A stretch of 64,000 nucleotides of DNA from Candidatus Chloroploca mongolica. GTDB lineage: Bacteria > Chloroflexota > Chloroflexia > Chloroflexales > Chloroflexaceae. Under the pieces are notes generated by a model, which saw only the letters and a program-made list of their open reading frames with translations, searched no databases and was not told where the DNA came from. This document shows positions 21,074 through 30,355 of the stretch, in pieces. The translations under genes were made by a program, and so were the position numbers. Where the stretch lies: positions 62,001-126,000 of the forward strand of contig NZ_SIJK02000012.1 in NCBI RefSeq assembly GCF_004762035.2, in the 5' to 3' direction. Positions within the stretch are counted from its first letter, which is position 1; every line of letters begins with the position of its first letter.

Positions 21074-21490
21074 ATGCCAGTCCATCTTGAGATTGTCACT
21101 GCCGAGCGCCAGATCTATTCCGATGAGGTAGATCTGATCAGTGCCCCAACACGTGATGGGCGCGTCGGTATCCTGCCCCGCCATGCACCATTGCTGACCA
21201 TCTTGCAGCCTGGTGAGTTGACGATTGTCAAGGACGGCACGCGCACCCCGTTTGCGGTCTCGGGTGGCTTTATGCAGGTTTTGCCCGATCGCGTCACGAT
21301 CCTGGCTGATACGGTGGAACGCGCTGATGATATTGATGCCGCTCGGGTTGAAGCGGCAATTAAACGAGCCGAAGAACTGCGTCAGTCGGCTCAGACCGAT
21401 CAAGAGCTGGCGCTCGCCGAAGCCAAGTTGCGCAAAGAGATGGTACGCCTCCAGGTGATGCGTATGCGCGAAATCGGCCGACGCCAGTAA
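21074..21490 (+). CDS. atpC: F-type ATP synthase subunit epsilon
   Basis: A 138-residue rotor subunit. The N-terminal beta sandwich (about 1-85; IVTAERQIYSDEVD, GRVGILPRHAPLLTIL) is followed by a two-helix C-terminal domain (about 90-138, rich in Ala, Glu, Arg) that can block rotation. It ends the operon. Confidence 0.95.
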   Translation: MPVHLEIVTAERQIYSDEVDLISAPTRDGRVGILPRHAPLLTILQPGELTIVKDGTRTPFAVSGGFMQVLPDRVTILADTVERADDIDAARVEAAIKRAEELRQSAQTDQELALAEAKLRKEMVRLQVMRMREIGRRQ

Positions 21491-21591
21491 GGTCTGCCTT
21501 CGACAGTGCTGCCAGAGGGTCAGGGTGAGCGTTTGGCACGCCCTGGCCTTCGCTTTTGCGCATCATTGGTCGCGGTACATCAGCTTTTTGT

Positions 21592-21647
21592 CAGCTACAG
21601 ATACGCTAAAGAGGTTCTTGGACAGCTATAGATACGTTATAATAGAG
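21592..21647 (+). repeat. Imperfect tandem repeat spanning the mreB promoter
   Basis: CAGCTACAGATACGCTAA-AGAGG (from 21592) recurs 31 bp later as CAGCTATAGATACGTTATAATAGAGG (from 21623). The second copy contains a perfect TATAAT (21638-21643), with TTCTTG 17 bp upstream as a weak -35. The pair could be a duplicated promoter or a regulator site about three helical turns apart. Confidence 0.5.
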
Positions 21648-21707
21648 GATGTTTTGGCTCTCTTTCTGTACCTACTGGGTGTATGTTGGTAGATACCAGG
21701 GGAAATT

Positions 21708-22718
21708 ATGGCCCGCAAAATTGGCATTGATCTCGGAACCGCAAATGTCCTCGTGTATGTCAAAGGCAAAGGCATTGTACTCTCTGAGCCGTCGGTGGTG
21801 GCGCTGAGCACCCGCGATGGCCGTGTGCGCGCTGTTGGTGCCGAGGCCCTGGCTATGCTTGGGCGTGAACCCGAGAGCATTGAAGTGGTGCGCCCGATGC
21901 GCAATGGTGTCATTGCCGACTATGTTGTCACCGAGGCGATGCTGAAATATTTCATCATACGGGCGGCAGGGCGCTTTCGGGTAGCCAAGCCAGAGGTAAT
22001 GATCTGTATTCCAGCCGGGGTGACAAGCGTCGAGATGCGTGCGGTTCGTGATGCCGCGCTCGAGGCCGGGGCTGGGCGCGCTTTTCTGATCCGTGAACCA
22101 CTTGCCGCAGCGATCGGGGCGAATATTCCGGTCGCCCAACCCTCGGGCAACTTGATCATTGATATTGGTGGTGGCACAACCGAAGTGGCCGTTATTTCCC
22201 TCAATGATATTGTGGTCAGTACTTCGGTGCGGGTCGGCGGCAATAAGTTTGATGAGGCGATCGCGGCTTATGTCAAGCGCAAATATAATGTTCTCATTGG
22301 AGAACGTACTGCCGAGAGTATCAAGATCGAGATTGGGTCGGCACTCCCCCTCGAACGACCTTTGACCACCCAGGTGCGCGGGCGGGACCAAGTCGCTGGT
22401 TTGCCTCGAACCATCGAGGTTGACTCAAATGAAATCACTGAAGCGATCCAGGAACCCCTCGAGGCGATTGTCAATGCGGTACGGGCGGTGCTGGTCGAAA
22501 CCCCGCCGGAACTGTCGTCGGATATCATTGATAAGGGTATGGTGATGACCGGCGGTGGATCCATGCTTCGCCGAATCAATGAATTGCTCACCGAGGTCAC
22601 CGGTGTGCCATGCTATGTCGCTGATCAGCCGGCTTCGTGTGTGGCGATTGGCACAGGCCTGGCCCTCGAAAACCTCGATATTCTGCGTGATAGTCTCAGT
22701 GGGGATGATTTGAATTGA
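21708..22718 (+). CDS. mreB: Rod shape-determining protein MreB
   Basis: A 336-residue bacterial actin that guides lateral cell wall synthesis. The phosphate-1 loop is [19 protein letters not shown] (4-22), phosphate-2 [15 protein letters not shown] (about 149-163) and the adenosine motif [14 protein letters not shown] (near 282-295), all standard. mreC and mreD do not follow; a hairpin overlaps the stop codon, so it is probably transcribed alone or with the methyltransferase. A repeated element lies in its promoter. Confidence 0.95.
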   Translation: MARKIGIDLGTANVLVYVKGKGIVLSEPSVVALSTRDGRVRAVGAEALAMLGREPESIEVVRPMRNGVIADYVVTEAMLKYFIIRAAGRFRVAKPEVMICIPAGVTSVEMRAVRDAALEAGAGRAFLIREPLAAAIGANIPVAQPSGNLIIDIGGGTTEVAVISLNDIVVSTSVRVGGNKFDEAIAAYVKRKYNVLIGERTAESIKIEIGSALPLERPLTTQVRGRDQVAGLPRTIEVDSNEITEAIQEPLEAIVNAVRAVLVETPPELSSDIIDKGMVMTGGGSMLRRINELLTEVTGVPCYVADQPASCVAIGTGLALENLDILRDSLSGDDLN

Positions 22719-22750
22719 TGGGCAAGGGCCAGAGGCCCTTGTCCATCAAT
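22714..22750. terminator. Hairpin across the mreB stop codon
   Basis: Arms 22714-22730 and 22734-22750 form a 17-bp stem with one G-T mismatch and a 3-nt loop. The mreB stop lies in the left arm. Its presence argues that the methyltransferase starts downstream of it. Confidence 0.6.
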
Positions 22751-22771
22751 GCGGGCTTTGGCGGTAGCATT

Positions 22772-23470
22772 ATGAAACAGTCATGTAACCCTCCCAGCGA
22801 TGGGCTTGTGCTTGAGATTGGGAGTGGGGATAATCCGAATCCACGGTCGAATGTGCTGGTGGATCGTTTTTTGGGGTCAGATAATCGCGAACGCGGCGGC
22901 GATCTGGTGGTCGATCGCCCGTTTGTGGTAGCTGATGCGCACTTTTTGCCCTTCAAGGATGGGGCTTTTGCCTATGCGATCTGTTCGCATATCCTTGAAC
23001 ATATGGACGACCCCGAGCAATTTGCGCATGAGTTGCAACGTACCAGTGCCGCCGGGTATATCCAGAGTCCTTCAGAAATTGCCGAGCGCCTCTTTCACTG
23101 GTCCTTTCACCGTTGGTATGTCAATCTTGTTGGCGACACGCTTGTCTTGCACCCCAAAGAACCTGCCGAACCCTTTGGCGAGTTGTTTGATTATCTCTAT
23201 GAGTATAATCCAGCCTACTATTTTTTTCAGCGCAGCATGCCCGACCTCTTCTGGGTTGAGCGTGAATGGCACGGTGACAATTTGCGGGTAGAGGTACGCG
23301 AAACTTCACCGTTACCGCTACGCGATCCGGTCGCCCTGCGTGAACTTGTTCGCCCGCGCCGCACCCCCCTGGCGCTGATCGGCCTCTTTTTTGCTGCCCT
23401 TGGGGCGCGAAGCCTGCGCACTGGCGCACGCCGCCTCTTGCGTAAGGCTGTTGGGCGGAGCTACGTCTGA
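22772..23470 (+). CDS. Class I SAM-dependent methyltransferase
   Basis: About 232 residues. SAM-binding motif I is LVLEIGSGDNPNPRS near the N terminus, an acidic residue follows in VVDRPFVVAD, and ICSHILEHMDDPEQFAHELQR is the motif IV-like region of Methyltransf_11 proteins. The substrate is unknown; similar proteins act in polysaccharide or lipid modification. The frame is open from 22715, but that start falls within the hairpin, so ATG 22772 is preferred, though with only a weak SD. The last 10 bases overlap the convergent kinase gene. Confidence 0.75.
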   Translation: MKQSCNPPSDGLVLEIGSGDNPNPRSNVLVDRFLGSDNRERGGDLVVDRPFVVADAHFLPFKDGAFAYAICSHILEHMDDPEQFAHELQRTSAAGYIQSPSEIAERLFHWSFHRWYVNLVGDTLVLHPKEPAEPFGELFDYLYEYNPAYYFFQRSMPDLFWVEREWHGDNLRVEVRETSPLPLRDPVALRELVRPRRTPLALIGLFFAALGARSLRTGARRLLRKAVGRSYV

Positions 23471-24543
23471 GTCTGGTGTGCCGGTATCTGTATGGGGTGC
23501 ACAGGATCATTGATCGGCAGGGTTACGGTACATGTGGTGCCGTGGCCTTTGCCTTGACTCGATGCGCTCACGTTGCCACCATGCATTTCACTAATGGCTT
23601 TCACGATTGCCAGGCCGAGACCTGTTCCTCCCGTTCCTCGACTCCGGGAGCTATCGGTGCGGTAAAAGCGCTCAAAGATCGTATCGATCTGTTCTGGGGT
23701 CAACCCTTCCCCGGTATCACGTATTTCAAGACGGATCCATCGCTCATCAACGCTCGTCACCACCGTAACGCTTCCCCCGAAAGGCGTGTGTCGTAGTGCA
23801 TTCGTGAGCAGATTAAAGAGCACTTGCCGTATGCGGAGTGGGTCGATCCACAAGCGAGGCAAGCTCACAAGCTGACTGGTCAAGCGCACACCTGCTTCGT
23901 CGGCAAGTGGCGTAAGAGCTTGGAGACTCTCGGTTACAAGATCGCTCAGGTCAGTCCATTGGCGTGTAAGTGGCAACTGATGGCTTTCAGCGAGCGCGAG
24001 TTCACCAAGGTCAGTTACAAGGCGGGTTAGGTGGCGTGTCTGACCATAGAGGTGAGCGATGGCAGCCCCATCGAGCGGGGTGAACTCGTCTAACGCAATG
24101 CGAAGATTGCCTTCGAGGACGGCCAATGGTGTACGTAACTCGTGCGAAATATCATTCATCAGATTGCGGCGTACGATCTCGCCTTGATGCAATTCATTTG
24201 CCATCTTATTAAACGTCCGGGCCAGATCTTGCAATTCCTCACTGCCACATACAGGAACCGTCACTGTCAAATTGCCTGAGCCAATTTGCCGAGCAGCCTG
24301 GGCTATGGCACTTACCGGGGCACTCACCACGCGGGCAATGACGATACCACTAGCGAGACCTACCAACGCAGAGAGTGCCATAAACTCGAGTAAACGGCTG
24401 GCAATCTCTGCATCAGGCGGATCGCCACGGGGTTCTTCCCAACCAGCGGTATGTGGGATCATGATGGAGAGGAACTGGAGGAAAAAGACCGCAAAAAGCA
24501 CCCCTCCGATCAGCACGCTAAAGCGCACCCAGAGGCGATTCAT
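23461..24543 (-). CDS. HAMP-domain sensor histidine kinase
   Basis: A 360-residue membrane kinase. Two membrane helices (about 9-30 and 53-72) flank a very short external loop of ~20 residues, so it may sense a membrane or internal signal. HAMP covers about 72-125, the H box is DISHELRTPLAVLEGNL, and the HATPase domain contains N, G1 (DTGEGL) and G2 ([11 protein letters not shown]) boxes. The gene lies 8 nt after its response regulator gene, so the two form one system. Confidence 0.95.
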   Translation of the reverse strand: MNRLWVRFSVLIGGVLFAVFFLQFLSIMIPHTAGWEEPRGDPPDAEIASRLLEFMALSALVGLASGIVIARVVSAPVSAIAQAARQIGSGNLTVTVPVCGSEELQDLARTFNKMANELHQGEIVRRNLMNDISHELRTPLAVLEGNLRIALDEFTPLDGAAIAHLYGQTRHLTRLVTDLGELALAESHQLPLTRQWTDLSDLVTESLQALTPLADEAGVRLTSQLVSLPRLWIDPLRIRQVLFNLLTNALRHTPFGGSVTVVTSVDERWIRLEIRDTGEGLTPEQIDTIFERFYRTDSSRSRGTGGTGLGLAIVKAISEMHGGNVSASSQGKGHGTTCTVTLPINDPVHPIQIPAHQTQT

Positions 24544-24551
24544 AGCTGTTC

Positions 24552-25253
24552 CTACTGTTTAACCAAGCGATAACCGACGCCATAGACGGTACAGATATAG
24601 CGCGGGTTATTGGGATCGGGTTCAATTTTACGGCGCAGATTGCGGATGTGCGTATCAAGCACACGGCCCATACCTTCGTAGGCATAACCCATCGCTCGTT
24701 CAAGCAGATCATCACGGGTGAGGGTATAGCCAGGATGTTCGAGCAGTGCCTCAAGCAGTTTGAACTCGGTACGAGTGAGTTCAACCGGCTGCCCCTGAAT
24801 GGTCAGGCTATGCTGATCCAAATCGAGACAAAGTTCCCCAGCGATGAGCGTACGGGGCGGGACCGAGCCGTGCAGATCAAGGGATCGGCGGCGAAGGAGA
24901 GCGCCAACACGAGCAACCACCTCGCGCCCGTTGAATGGTTTGGTAATGTAGTCATCGGCGCCAAGTTCGAGACCTAGGATCTTATCCCCTTCATCAATAC
25001 GCGCAGTCACCAGAATGATTGGTAGGGCACCAAGGATCGCATCAGAACGTGCGATACGAATGAGCGACCAGCCATCGCGGCCTGGCAGCATGAGATCAAG
25101 GATAACGAGATCAACCTGATCGTAGCGCATTGCTTGCAAGGCTGCGTTGCCATCGTGTGCCGTCAGCACATGATAGCCAGCCTGCTCGAGATAGCTCCGC
25201 AAGATATGGGCGATTGATTGGTCATCGTCAACGACTAGAATGCGCTGCTTCAT
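24552..25253 (-). CDS. OmpR/PhoB-family response regulator, partner of the kinase at 23461
   Basis: About 233 residues. The receiver domain has DDD near residue 9-11, the phospho-acceptor Asp in LVILDLMLPG, and a TKPF lysine segment; the winged-helix DNA-binding domain ends in ICTVYGVGYRLVKQ. The frame is open to 25373, but that extension lies over operator-like repeats; ATG 25253 (MKQRILVVDDD) or ATG 25259 is the family start. No SD is seen before either. Direct repeats just upstream suggest self-regulation and control of the divergent esterase gene. Confidence 0.93.
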   Translation of the reverse strand: MKQRILVVDDDQSIAHILRSYLEQAGYHVLTAHDGNAALQAMRYDQVDLVILDLMLPGRDGWSLIRIARSDAILGALPIILVTARIDEGDKILGLELGADDYITKPFNGREVVARVGALLRRRSLDLHGSVPPRTLIAGELCLDLDQHSLTIQGQPVELTRTEFKLLEALLEHPGYTLTRDDLLERAMGYAYEGMGRVLDTHIRNLRRKIEPDPNNPRYICTVYGVGYRLVKQ

Positions 25254-25275
25254 AGGCATATCGTAGCACATCATG

Positions 25276-25346
25276 CTGAAGAAACTCTGAAGAAATGGGG
25301 CCATTTCTTGAGAAAGCTTCGAGACAATCTGCGGATTTTCTTGAGA
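25276..25346. promoter_or_regulatory. Repeated operator-like sites between regulator and esterase genes
   Basis: CTGAAGAAA occurs at 25276-25284 and 25287-25295, an 11-bp period typical of OmpR/PhoB-family sites. TTTCTTGAGA occurs at 25304-25313 and 25337-25346, a 33-bp period (three turns). On opposite strands the two sets share TTTCTTSAG. They fill the divergent gap between the regulator gene and the esterase gene. Confidence 0.55.
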
Positions 25347-25399
25347 TTCTCTTGTTATGCTAGTGATGTTCACCTTTATTAGGAGGGGATTGGATCACT

Positions 25400-26509
25400 A
25401 TGAATGATAGGATTATGTTCAAACGTCGGTTGGCCATGCTGAGTCTGGTTCTTACGCTTGCCGTAGTTGCGCTTGCCGGGTGCGGTGCAACCCCTGCTTC
25501 GCCAACGGTGCCTTCTGCCGTTCCAGTTGAGGGCACCATGATCGCCCCAACGGCGGAGGTTTCCGTAGCGACTACCGAGCAGCCAAGTTCTACTCCTGCT
25601 GCACAGATGCCATCTGGTGGACGCCCCGCAGGTGTGATGCCTGGTGGGCCGGGTAGCAGTATGCCTGCCACCACAGCCACCCCCATCGTGAAAGATGCCG
25701 CCTATGCAAATATCTCGACCGCACAGCAACTTGACCTGTATGTTCCTGAGGGTGAAGGCCCGTTTCCCATCATCGTGATTATTCATGGCGGTGGCTTTAT
25801 GCTCGGTGACAAAGCGGATGCGATGGCTACGACGGGTATTGATCAATTGCTTGAAGCGGGATATGCCGTTGCGAGTATTAACTACCGTTTGAGCAGCGAA
25901 GCATTGGCACCTGCACAAATCCAGGATGCCAAAGCTGCTGTCCGCTGGCTCCGTGCGAATGCAGCAACATACCAATTAGACCCCGAGCGTATTGCTGCGT
26001 GGGGCGCTTCAGCAGGTGGAAACCTGGCAGCGCTTTTGGGTACATCGTGTGATGTTGCTGCATTAGAAGGTGCTGAGTTAGGCAACGCAGATCAGTCGAG
26101 TTGTGTGCAGGCCGTGGTGGACTGGTTTGGCCCAACCGATTTTCTCCAGATGGATACTCAATTTGCTGATACAAGTTGTCCGCAAACCCATGATGAAGCC
26201 AACTCACCCGAGTCGCAATTGCTTGGTGCTCCTATTCAAAGCGTACCAGAGCAAGCGCAGCTGGTTAACCCGCTCACCTACATTGATGCCAATGATGCAC
26301 CATTCCTGATCCAGCATGGAACGGCTGATTGCAATGTGCCACCGCAACAGAGCGCCTTACTCTATGATGCGCTTGTGGCGGCACAGGGTGATGAGAACGT
26401 GACCTTTATATCGATTGAAGGTGCTGGTCACGGCGGCGAACAGTTCTTTGATGCCGCCAACTTCCAAGTGGTACTCGACTTCTTTGCTACGCATCTGGGA
26501 AAGTCGTGA
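25400..26509 (+). CDS. Lipoprotein alpha/beta hydrolase (acyl esterase type)
   Basis: A 369-residue exported protein. A signal peptide with lipobox LAGC (Cys about residue 29) implies lipid attachment, then a Pro/Thr/Ser-rich linker to about residue 95. The hydrolase domain resembles the BD-FAE/HSL group: oxyanion motif HGGGF, nucleophile elbow GASAGG, an acidic residue in GTADCNVPP and the catalytic His in GAGHGG. It likely cleaves esters outside the membrane. AGGAGGGG precedes the start by ~13 nt. Divergent from a two-component system that may control it. Confidence 0.9.
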   Translation: MNDRIMFKRRLAMLSLVLTLAVVALAGCGATPASPTVPSAVPVEGTMIAPTAEVSVATTEQPSSTPAAQMPSGGRPAGVMPGGPGSSMPATTATPIVKDAAYANISTAQQLDLYVPEGEGPFPIIVIIHGGGFMLGDKADAMATTGIDQLLEAGYAVASINYRLSSEALAPAQIQDAKAAVRWLRANAATYQLDPERIAAWGASAGGNLAALLGTSCDVAALEGAELGNADQSSCVQAVVDWFGPTDFLQMDTQFADTSCPQTHDEANSPESQLLGAPIQSVPEQAQLVNPLTYIDANDAPFLIQHGTADCNVPPQQSALLYDALVAAQGDENVTFISIEGAGHGGEQFFDAANFQVVLDFFATHLGKS

Positions 26510-26547
26510 AAAGGACAAACGAAGGGCGCATGCTGAACTGAGTGGGC

Positions 26548-27534
26548 TTACTCGCCCTCGAGAATCTCAAAGACCATGCTGTGAGGAAGTACCAATGTTC
26601 GTTGATCCAGCAGGTCGTGACGAATCTGGGCCATCTCGATGAGATGGCCTTTTTCATGCTCAACAACCCAGTTGCCTTGATGGGTCAGCGGGATAGTGCC
26701 AAAGATTGTGTGGTGCCCAGTGCGGCGCCAGGCAGCCACCGTCAGACCACGGAGCAGATCGATCGTCTGCACACGACTGGTATGGAAGGCCTCCATGAGA
26801 TCAACAATCAGGTGGGTGCGATAGCGGCCAGCCTGCACCAGGGTTGGCGGATGGGCATTGGGCAACTGCGGGTTATCTGTTTCAAGGATCAACCAGGCCC
26901 GTTCGCGAAAAACCACGTCCATATCCGTCAGATGACCGATCTGCTCTTTGATCGAAGCTGCGCCCACAGCTGGGGTAGCCAGTTGCTCTTCGTTGAGATC
27001 GGCCACCAGAGCCTGGAGGGTTGCCCAGGTCTGCTCAAGTTGACGGACAATCGTATGAGGGCCAAGGGTTCCCATTGACTCGGTGGCACGGAAACTAAGA
27101 AAACCCTCGCGCACCGTCCCACAGACGTCACATGTGGCCGGTGCTCCCTCCATAAGTTCACCGCAACTCCCACAGACGAAGAGATCGCCCATCTCTTCGG
27201 CAACAAGATCGCGGCCTTCGCCAAGAGCCTGGGCCGCCCGTTCGAGCAATTCCCGCGGGAGTGTGCTGATACCTGTCACTGGCCCGGATGCGATCATATC
27301 AGGCTCAAACCCTGCCAGCGCGTGGGCCACATTGAGGCGTGTTTTGCCAACTTCGCCGAGAGCGCGAAAGGCTTGTTCGGCCCGCACCCGCTTCATACTG
27401 CTGAGGGCAGCAAGTAAGCGGGAGACATTGTATTTGCGCTCACGGCGAGCCTGGAGTGACCAGACATAATAGGCTGTGTAGCCCAGGCTGGTACTGCAGA
27501 GCAACTTCCGATAATCTTCTTGATCAGAATTCAT
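26548..27534 (-). CDS. Rubrerythrin-like/DinB-like fusion protein
   Basis: A 328-residue protein with two parts. Residues 1-145 resemble rubrerythrin: a helical region followed by a rubredoxin-like knuckle with C121-x2-C124 and C135-x2-C138. The usual diiron ExxH appears as E53-Q-A-F56, so the diiron site is probably damaged. Residues ~155-328 form a DinB-like four-helix bundle (TIVRQLEQTW start, GHLTDMD, VVEHEKGHLIEM), a fold that often binds a metal through three histidines. Function unknown; thiol or redox chemistry is plausible. It starts 12 nt before the epimerase stop on the same strand. Confidence 0.75.
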   Translation of the reverse strand: MNSDQEDYRKLLCSTSLGYTAYYVWSLQARRERKYNVSRLLAALSSMKRVRAEQAFRALGEVGKTRLNVAHALAGFEPDMIASGPVTGISTLPRELLERAAQALGEGRDLVAEEMGDLFVCGSCGELMEGAPATCDVCGTVREGFLSFRATESMGTLGPHTIVRQLEQTWATLQALVADLNEEQLATPAVGAASIKEQIGHLTDMDVVFRERAWLILETDNPQLPNAHPPTLVQAGRYRTHLIVDLMEAFHTSRVQTIDLLRGLTVAAWRRTGHHTIFGTIPLTHQGNWVVEHEKGHLIEMAQIRHDLLDQRTLVLPHSMVFEILEGE

Positions 27535-27546
27535 GGCTTGCTTGCT

Positions 27547-27954
27547 CTAATGCTGATGTTGTACCAGTTCAGTCAGGACACCCTGGGCACCGGCTTTGGG
27601 ATGCACGAAGGCAACCAGTGTATTGTGGATGCCCGGACGCGCCTGTTTGTCGATCAGCGGAACACCGCGTGCCTGAAGTTGAGCGAGCGAGGCAGCGATA
27701 TCATCAACGCGATAGGCAATATGGTGAATGCCGGGTCCTTTCTCACTTAGAAACTTGGAGAAGGCCGCTTGATCTGAGGTTGGGGCAATCAATTCGATCA
27801 AAGTCTCACCAAGGCGGGCCACCCCGACGGCCATATGGCGATCGTCCAGACTGATGCGCTCCCACTCGGTGATGCCGTAAGCCTGACTGTAAAAAGCAAT
27901 AGCCTCCTCGACATTATGAACAGCAAAGCCAATGTGATCAATAACCGTGAACAT
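27547..27954 (-). CDS. mce: Methylmalonyl-CoA epimerase
   Basis: About 135 residues of the glyoxalase/VOC fold. It interconverts (S)- and (R)-methylmalonyl-CoA for the B12-dependent mutase. IDHIGFAVHNVEEAIAFY at the start, PGIHHIAYRVDDI near the middle and the metal ligands His/Glu (ETLIELIAP) fit the family. The frame is open to 27972, but ATG 27954 is preceded by AAAGGAG at ideal spacing. In this lineage it could serve propionate handling or the 3-hydroxypropionate cycle; the mutase B12 subunit and MeaB genes lie at 44-46 kb. Confidence 0.93.
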   Translation of the reverse strand: MFTVIDHIGFAVHNVEEAIAFYSQAYGITEWERISLDDRHMAVGVARLGETLIELIAPTSDQAAFSKFLSEKGPGIHHIAYRVDDIAASLAQLQARGVPLIDKQARPGIHNTLVAFVHPKAGAQGVLTELVQHQH

Positions 27955-27997
27955 ATGTACTCCTTTGTGCATAGTAACTAGCGCTCAGATACAGGCT

Positions 27998-28026
27998 ATT
28001 ATACCCTGTCTCGCCAGATCTGGCAG
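27998..28026 (-). promoter_or_regulatory. Promoter for the epimerase gene
   Basis: On the minus strand CTGCCA (28026-28021) is followed after 17 bp by a perfect TATAAT (28003-27998), 44 bp before the start codon. Confidence 0.5.
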
Positions 28027-28164
28027 ATGAATCTGGGTCTACGTCACTTTTTTGTAAACTAAACCATAGCGTCAATGCCCATGAGAGAGTACAATGCAAA
28101 CAATGGTATGGTGGAAACACTTGTAGAGTTTACGCTGCCCTACATTATAGTACGGTCTTCCCTT

Positions 28165-30351
28165 ATGCTGAGTGTACAGCCTGAGCAAGCGACAGAGGCC
28201 CTGATGCTGCTGGCCGAAGCAACCCGGTTGCTGTACGAAGATCAGCCGCTCCAACAGCGTGTTCATCGTGTGTTTGAACTCTTGCGCGGGCCAGTCAGTT
28301 TTCGTGATGCACGCTTGACATGCTGGCTCCAGTCGGCTCAACCTGGCACAGCGCGCCAGCAATACTATTCTGCCCGTGGTTGGCCCTATCCGTGGGATGA
28401 AGCCCTCACACGGCGGGTAGCCCTGAACGGAGTTTTTGAGAGTCGGACAATCGTGCTGAGCAACGAGGCGGCTGGAGATGGCGATTTACCAGTCATGCAG
28501 GCCACCTACCTCGGCACACCGATCTTCTGGGGCGGGCGTTTATGGGGTGTCATCGAATTGCGCGCCCCCACAGGTACCAACCTGGTCAACCTCGGACGCG
28601 AAATGCTAACAGGCTTGCTGCCTCAGTTAGCCATTGCGATTGCCCGGGAAGGGCGACGTGAACCAGTACCTGTTGGCCTTGCGCCAGTGAGTGAGACGCC
28701 AACTGGTCTCACCCTTGAGCCACAACGTCACCAGCAGTTGAGTGAGCTCGATACGAATTTAGAGCAGATGCTCGATCTGCATGAATTATTGAGTCTACTG
28801 TTACGGCGTACAATCGAGGCAACCGGGGCTGACGCCGGAGCCATTGTGCTTGTTGATCACCAACGGCGTCAGCTGATCCTGCAACTGGCCGAAGGTTATC
28901 CATCATCTTTGCAGCAGGGGCTGACGAGCCAGGGACGACAGCGGTTTAACTGGGAAACAGGCTTGGCGGGTCAGGCGGCCCACAGCGGTCGGGTCTTGCT
29001 TGTGCGCGATCACACAACGCAAGCCGGGCTACAACCTACCTGGGCAGGAGCGCGCACCGAACTTGCTGCACCAGTTTTGCTCGGCGACCGTCCTGCCGCC
29101 ATCATTTTATTGCACAGTACGCGGGCAAATGCCTTTGGTGAAGATGAACTGAGTTTTATGCGTGCCCTCTGCCGCCGGGTCGCCAACCCGCTCAACCGGG
29201 CCATTCATTACCAGGAAGCGCTTGAGAGTGCCAATTATCTTGGTCAAGTCTTTGCTAGTTTGCCAACCGGGCTGGCATTGATTGATGCAAGTGGCAAAGT
29301 GTTGCGGGCCAACCCTGCCTGGAGTGAAATCTGGGGCTTGCGCGGGGTACTGGCACGTTCGCCCTTTCACGTCAGTTTTGATCTCGTCGAACTACTCTTG
29401 CCACGCCTGCAGGATCCCATGCGCCTGACCGAATTTTTCACCCGGTGTCAGCGCAACCCCGCCGAACTACAGACGACCCGTGTGCGCATGGTCAACCCGA
29501 ATCAGAATCTGCAAATCCTCTCGGTGCCAACGTCTGACAGCCAGCACCGGATCACCGGACGGCTCTGGGCCGTGACTGATGTCACTCGCGAAGGCGAAGC
29601 GGATCGCCTCAAACACGAATTTGTTTCGATGGTCAGCCACGAACTGCGCACACCACTAACCTCAATCCTCGGTTATACTGAACTCTTGTTGAACCGTGAA
29701 TTTACTGCACCTGACCGTATGCAGTTTATGCAAACAGTCTTTGATGAAGCGAGTCGTCTCTCGCAACTGGTTGAAGACTTGCTCAGCATTTCACGGATTG
29801 AAGCGGGCAAAGTTCAGCTCAATCGGTGGCTCACCTCACTCCATAGCATTGTGGCCGAGTTGACAACGCAACTCAACACCCAACTGGCGCGTCATCGTAT
29901 GTTGCTCGATGTGGCCCACAACTTACCACCAGTCTATATTGATCGTGACAAAGTGAAGCAGATTATCTTCAATCTTTTAACCAACGCGATCAAGTATAGC
30001 CCTAATGGTGGGCAGATTGTGTTGGCCATCAAGGAGACTGACGAAGCAGACCTGCCGCTTGATCATCCACCAGGGAGGTGGATCCGGATTGCCATTAGTG
30101 ACAAGGGACTTGGCATTGCCCCCGAGGATCTGCCACGTATCTGGGAGCGTTTCTATCGCGTGGATAATACGAATACGCGCAGGATTGGCGGAACGGGTTT
30201 AGGTTTGAGCATTACCCGTGCGCTTGTCGAATTGCATGGAGGGCGAATCTGGGCTGAAAGCGAACTCGGAACTGGTTCGACCTTTACCTTTACTCTTCCT
30301 ATTCCTGGCGTCAACGTTGGCTTTCGTCAACGTCTTGCTGATAGTGTGTAA
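28165..30351 (+). CDS. GAF/PAS sensor histidine kinase
   Basis: About 728 residues with no membrane helix, so cytoplasmic. A GAF-like region covers about 25-180, a second GAF domain about 215-365 (ADAGAIVLVDHQRRQLILQLAEG), a PAS domain about 380-500 (GQVFASLPTGLALIDASGKVLRANPAW), then HisKA with SHELRTPLTSILGYTELLL and HATPase_c ending GTGLGLSITRALVELHGGRI. GAF and PAS domains could bind small ligands or chromophores. The frame opens at 28075, but ATG 28165 fits the family start; a TATAGT box sits just before it. The phosphoesterase gene follows after 4 nt. Confidence 0.9.
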   Translation: MLSVQPEQATEALMLLAEATRLLYEDQPLQQRVHRVFELLRGPVSFRDARLTCWLQSAQPGTARQQYYSARGWPYPWDEALTRRVALNGVFESRTIVLSNEAAGDGDLPVMQATYLGTPIFWGGRLWGVIELRAPTGTNLVNLGREMLTGLLPQLAIAIAREGRREPVPVGLAPVSETPTGLTLEPQRHQQLSELDTNLEQMLDLHELLSLLLRRTIEATGADAGAIVLVDHQRRQLILQLAEGYPSSLQQGLTSQGRQRFNWETGLAGQAAHSGRVLLVRDHTTQAGLQPTWAGARTELAAPVLLGDRPAAIILLHSTRANAFGEDELSFMRALCRRVANPLNRAIHYQEALESANYLGQVFASLPTGLALIDASGKVLRANPAWSEIWGLRGVLARSPFHVSFDLVELLLPRLQDPMRLTEFFTRCQRNPAELQTTRVRMVNPNQNLQILSVPTSDSQHRITGRLWAVTDVTREGEADRLKHEFVSMVSHELRTPLTSILGYTELLLNREFTAPDRMQFMQTVFDEASRLSQLVEDLLSISRIEAGKVQLNRWLTSLHSIVAELTTQLNTQLARHRMLLDVAHNLPPVYIDRDKVKQIIFNLLTNAIKYSPNGGQIVLAIKETDEADLPLDHPPGRWIRIAISDKGLGIAPEDLPRIWERFYRVDNTNTRRIGGTGLGLSITRALVELHGGRIWAESELGTGSTFTFTLPIPGVNVGFRQRLADSV

Positions 30352-30355
30352 TATC

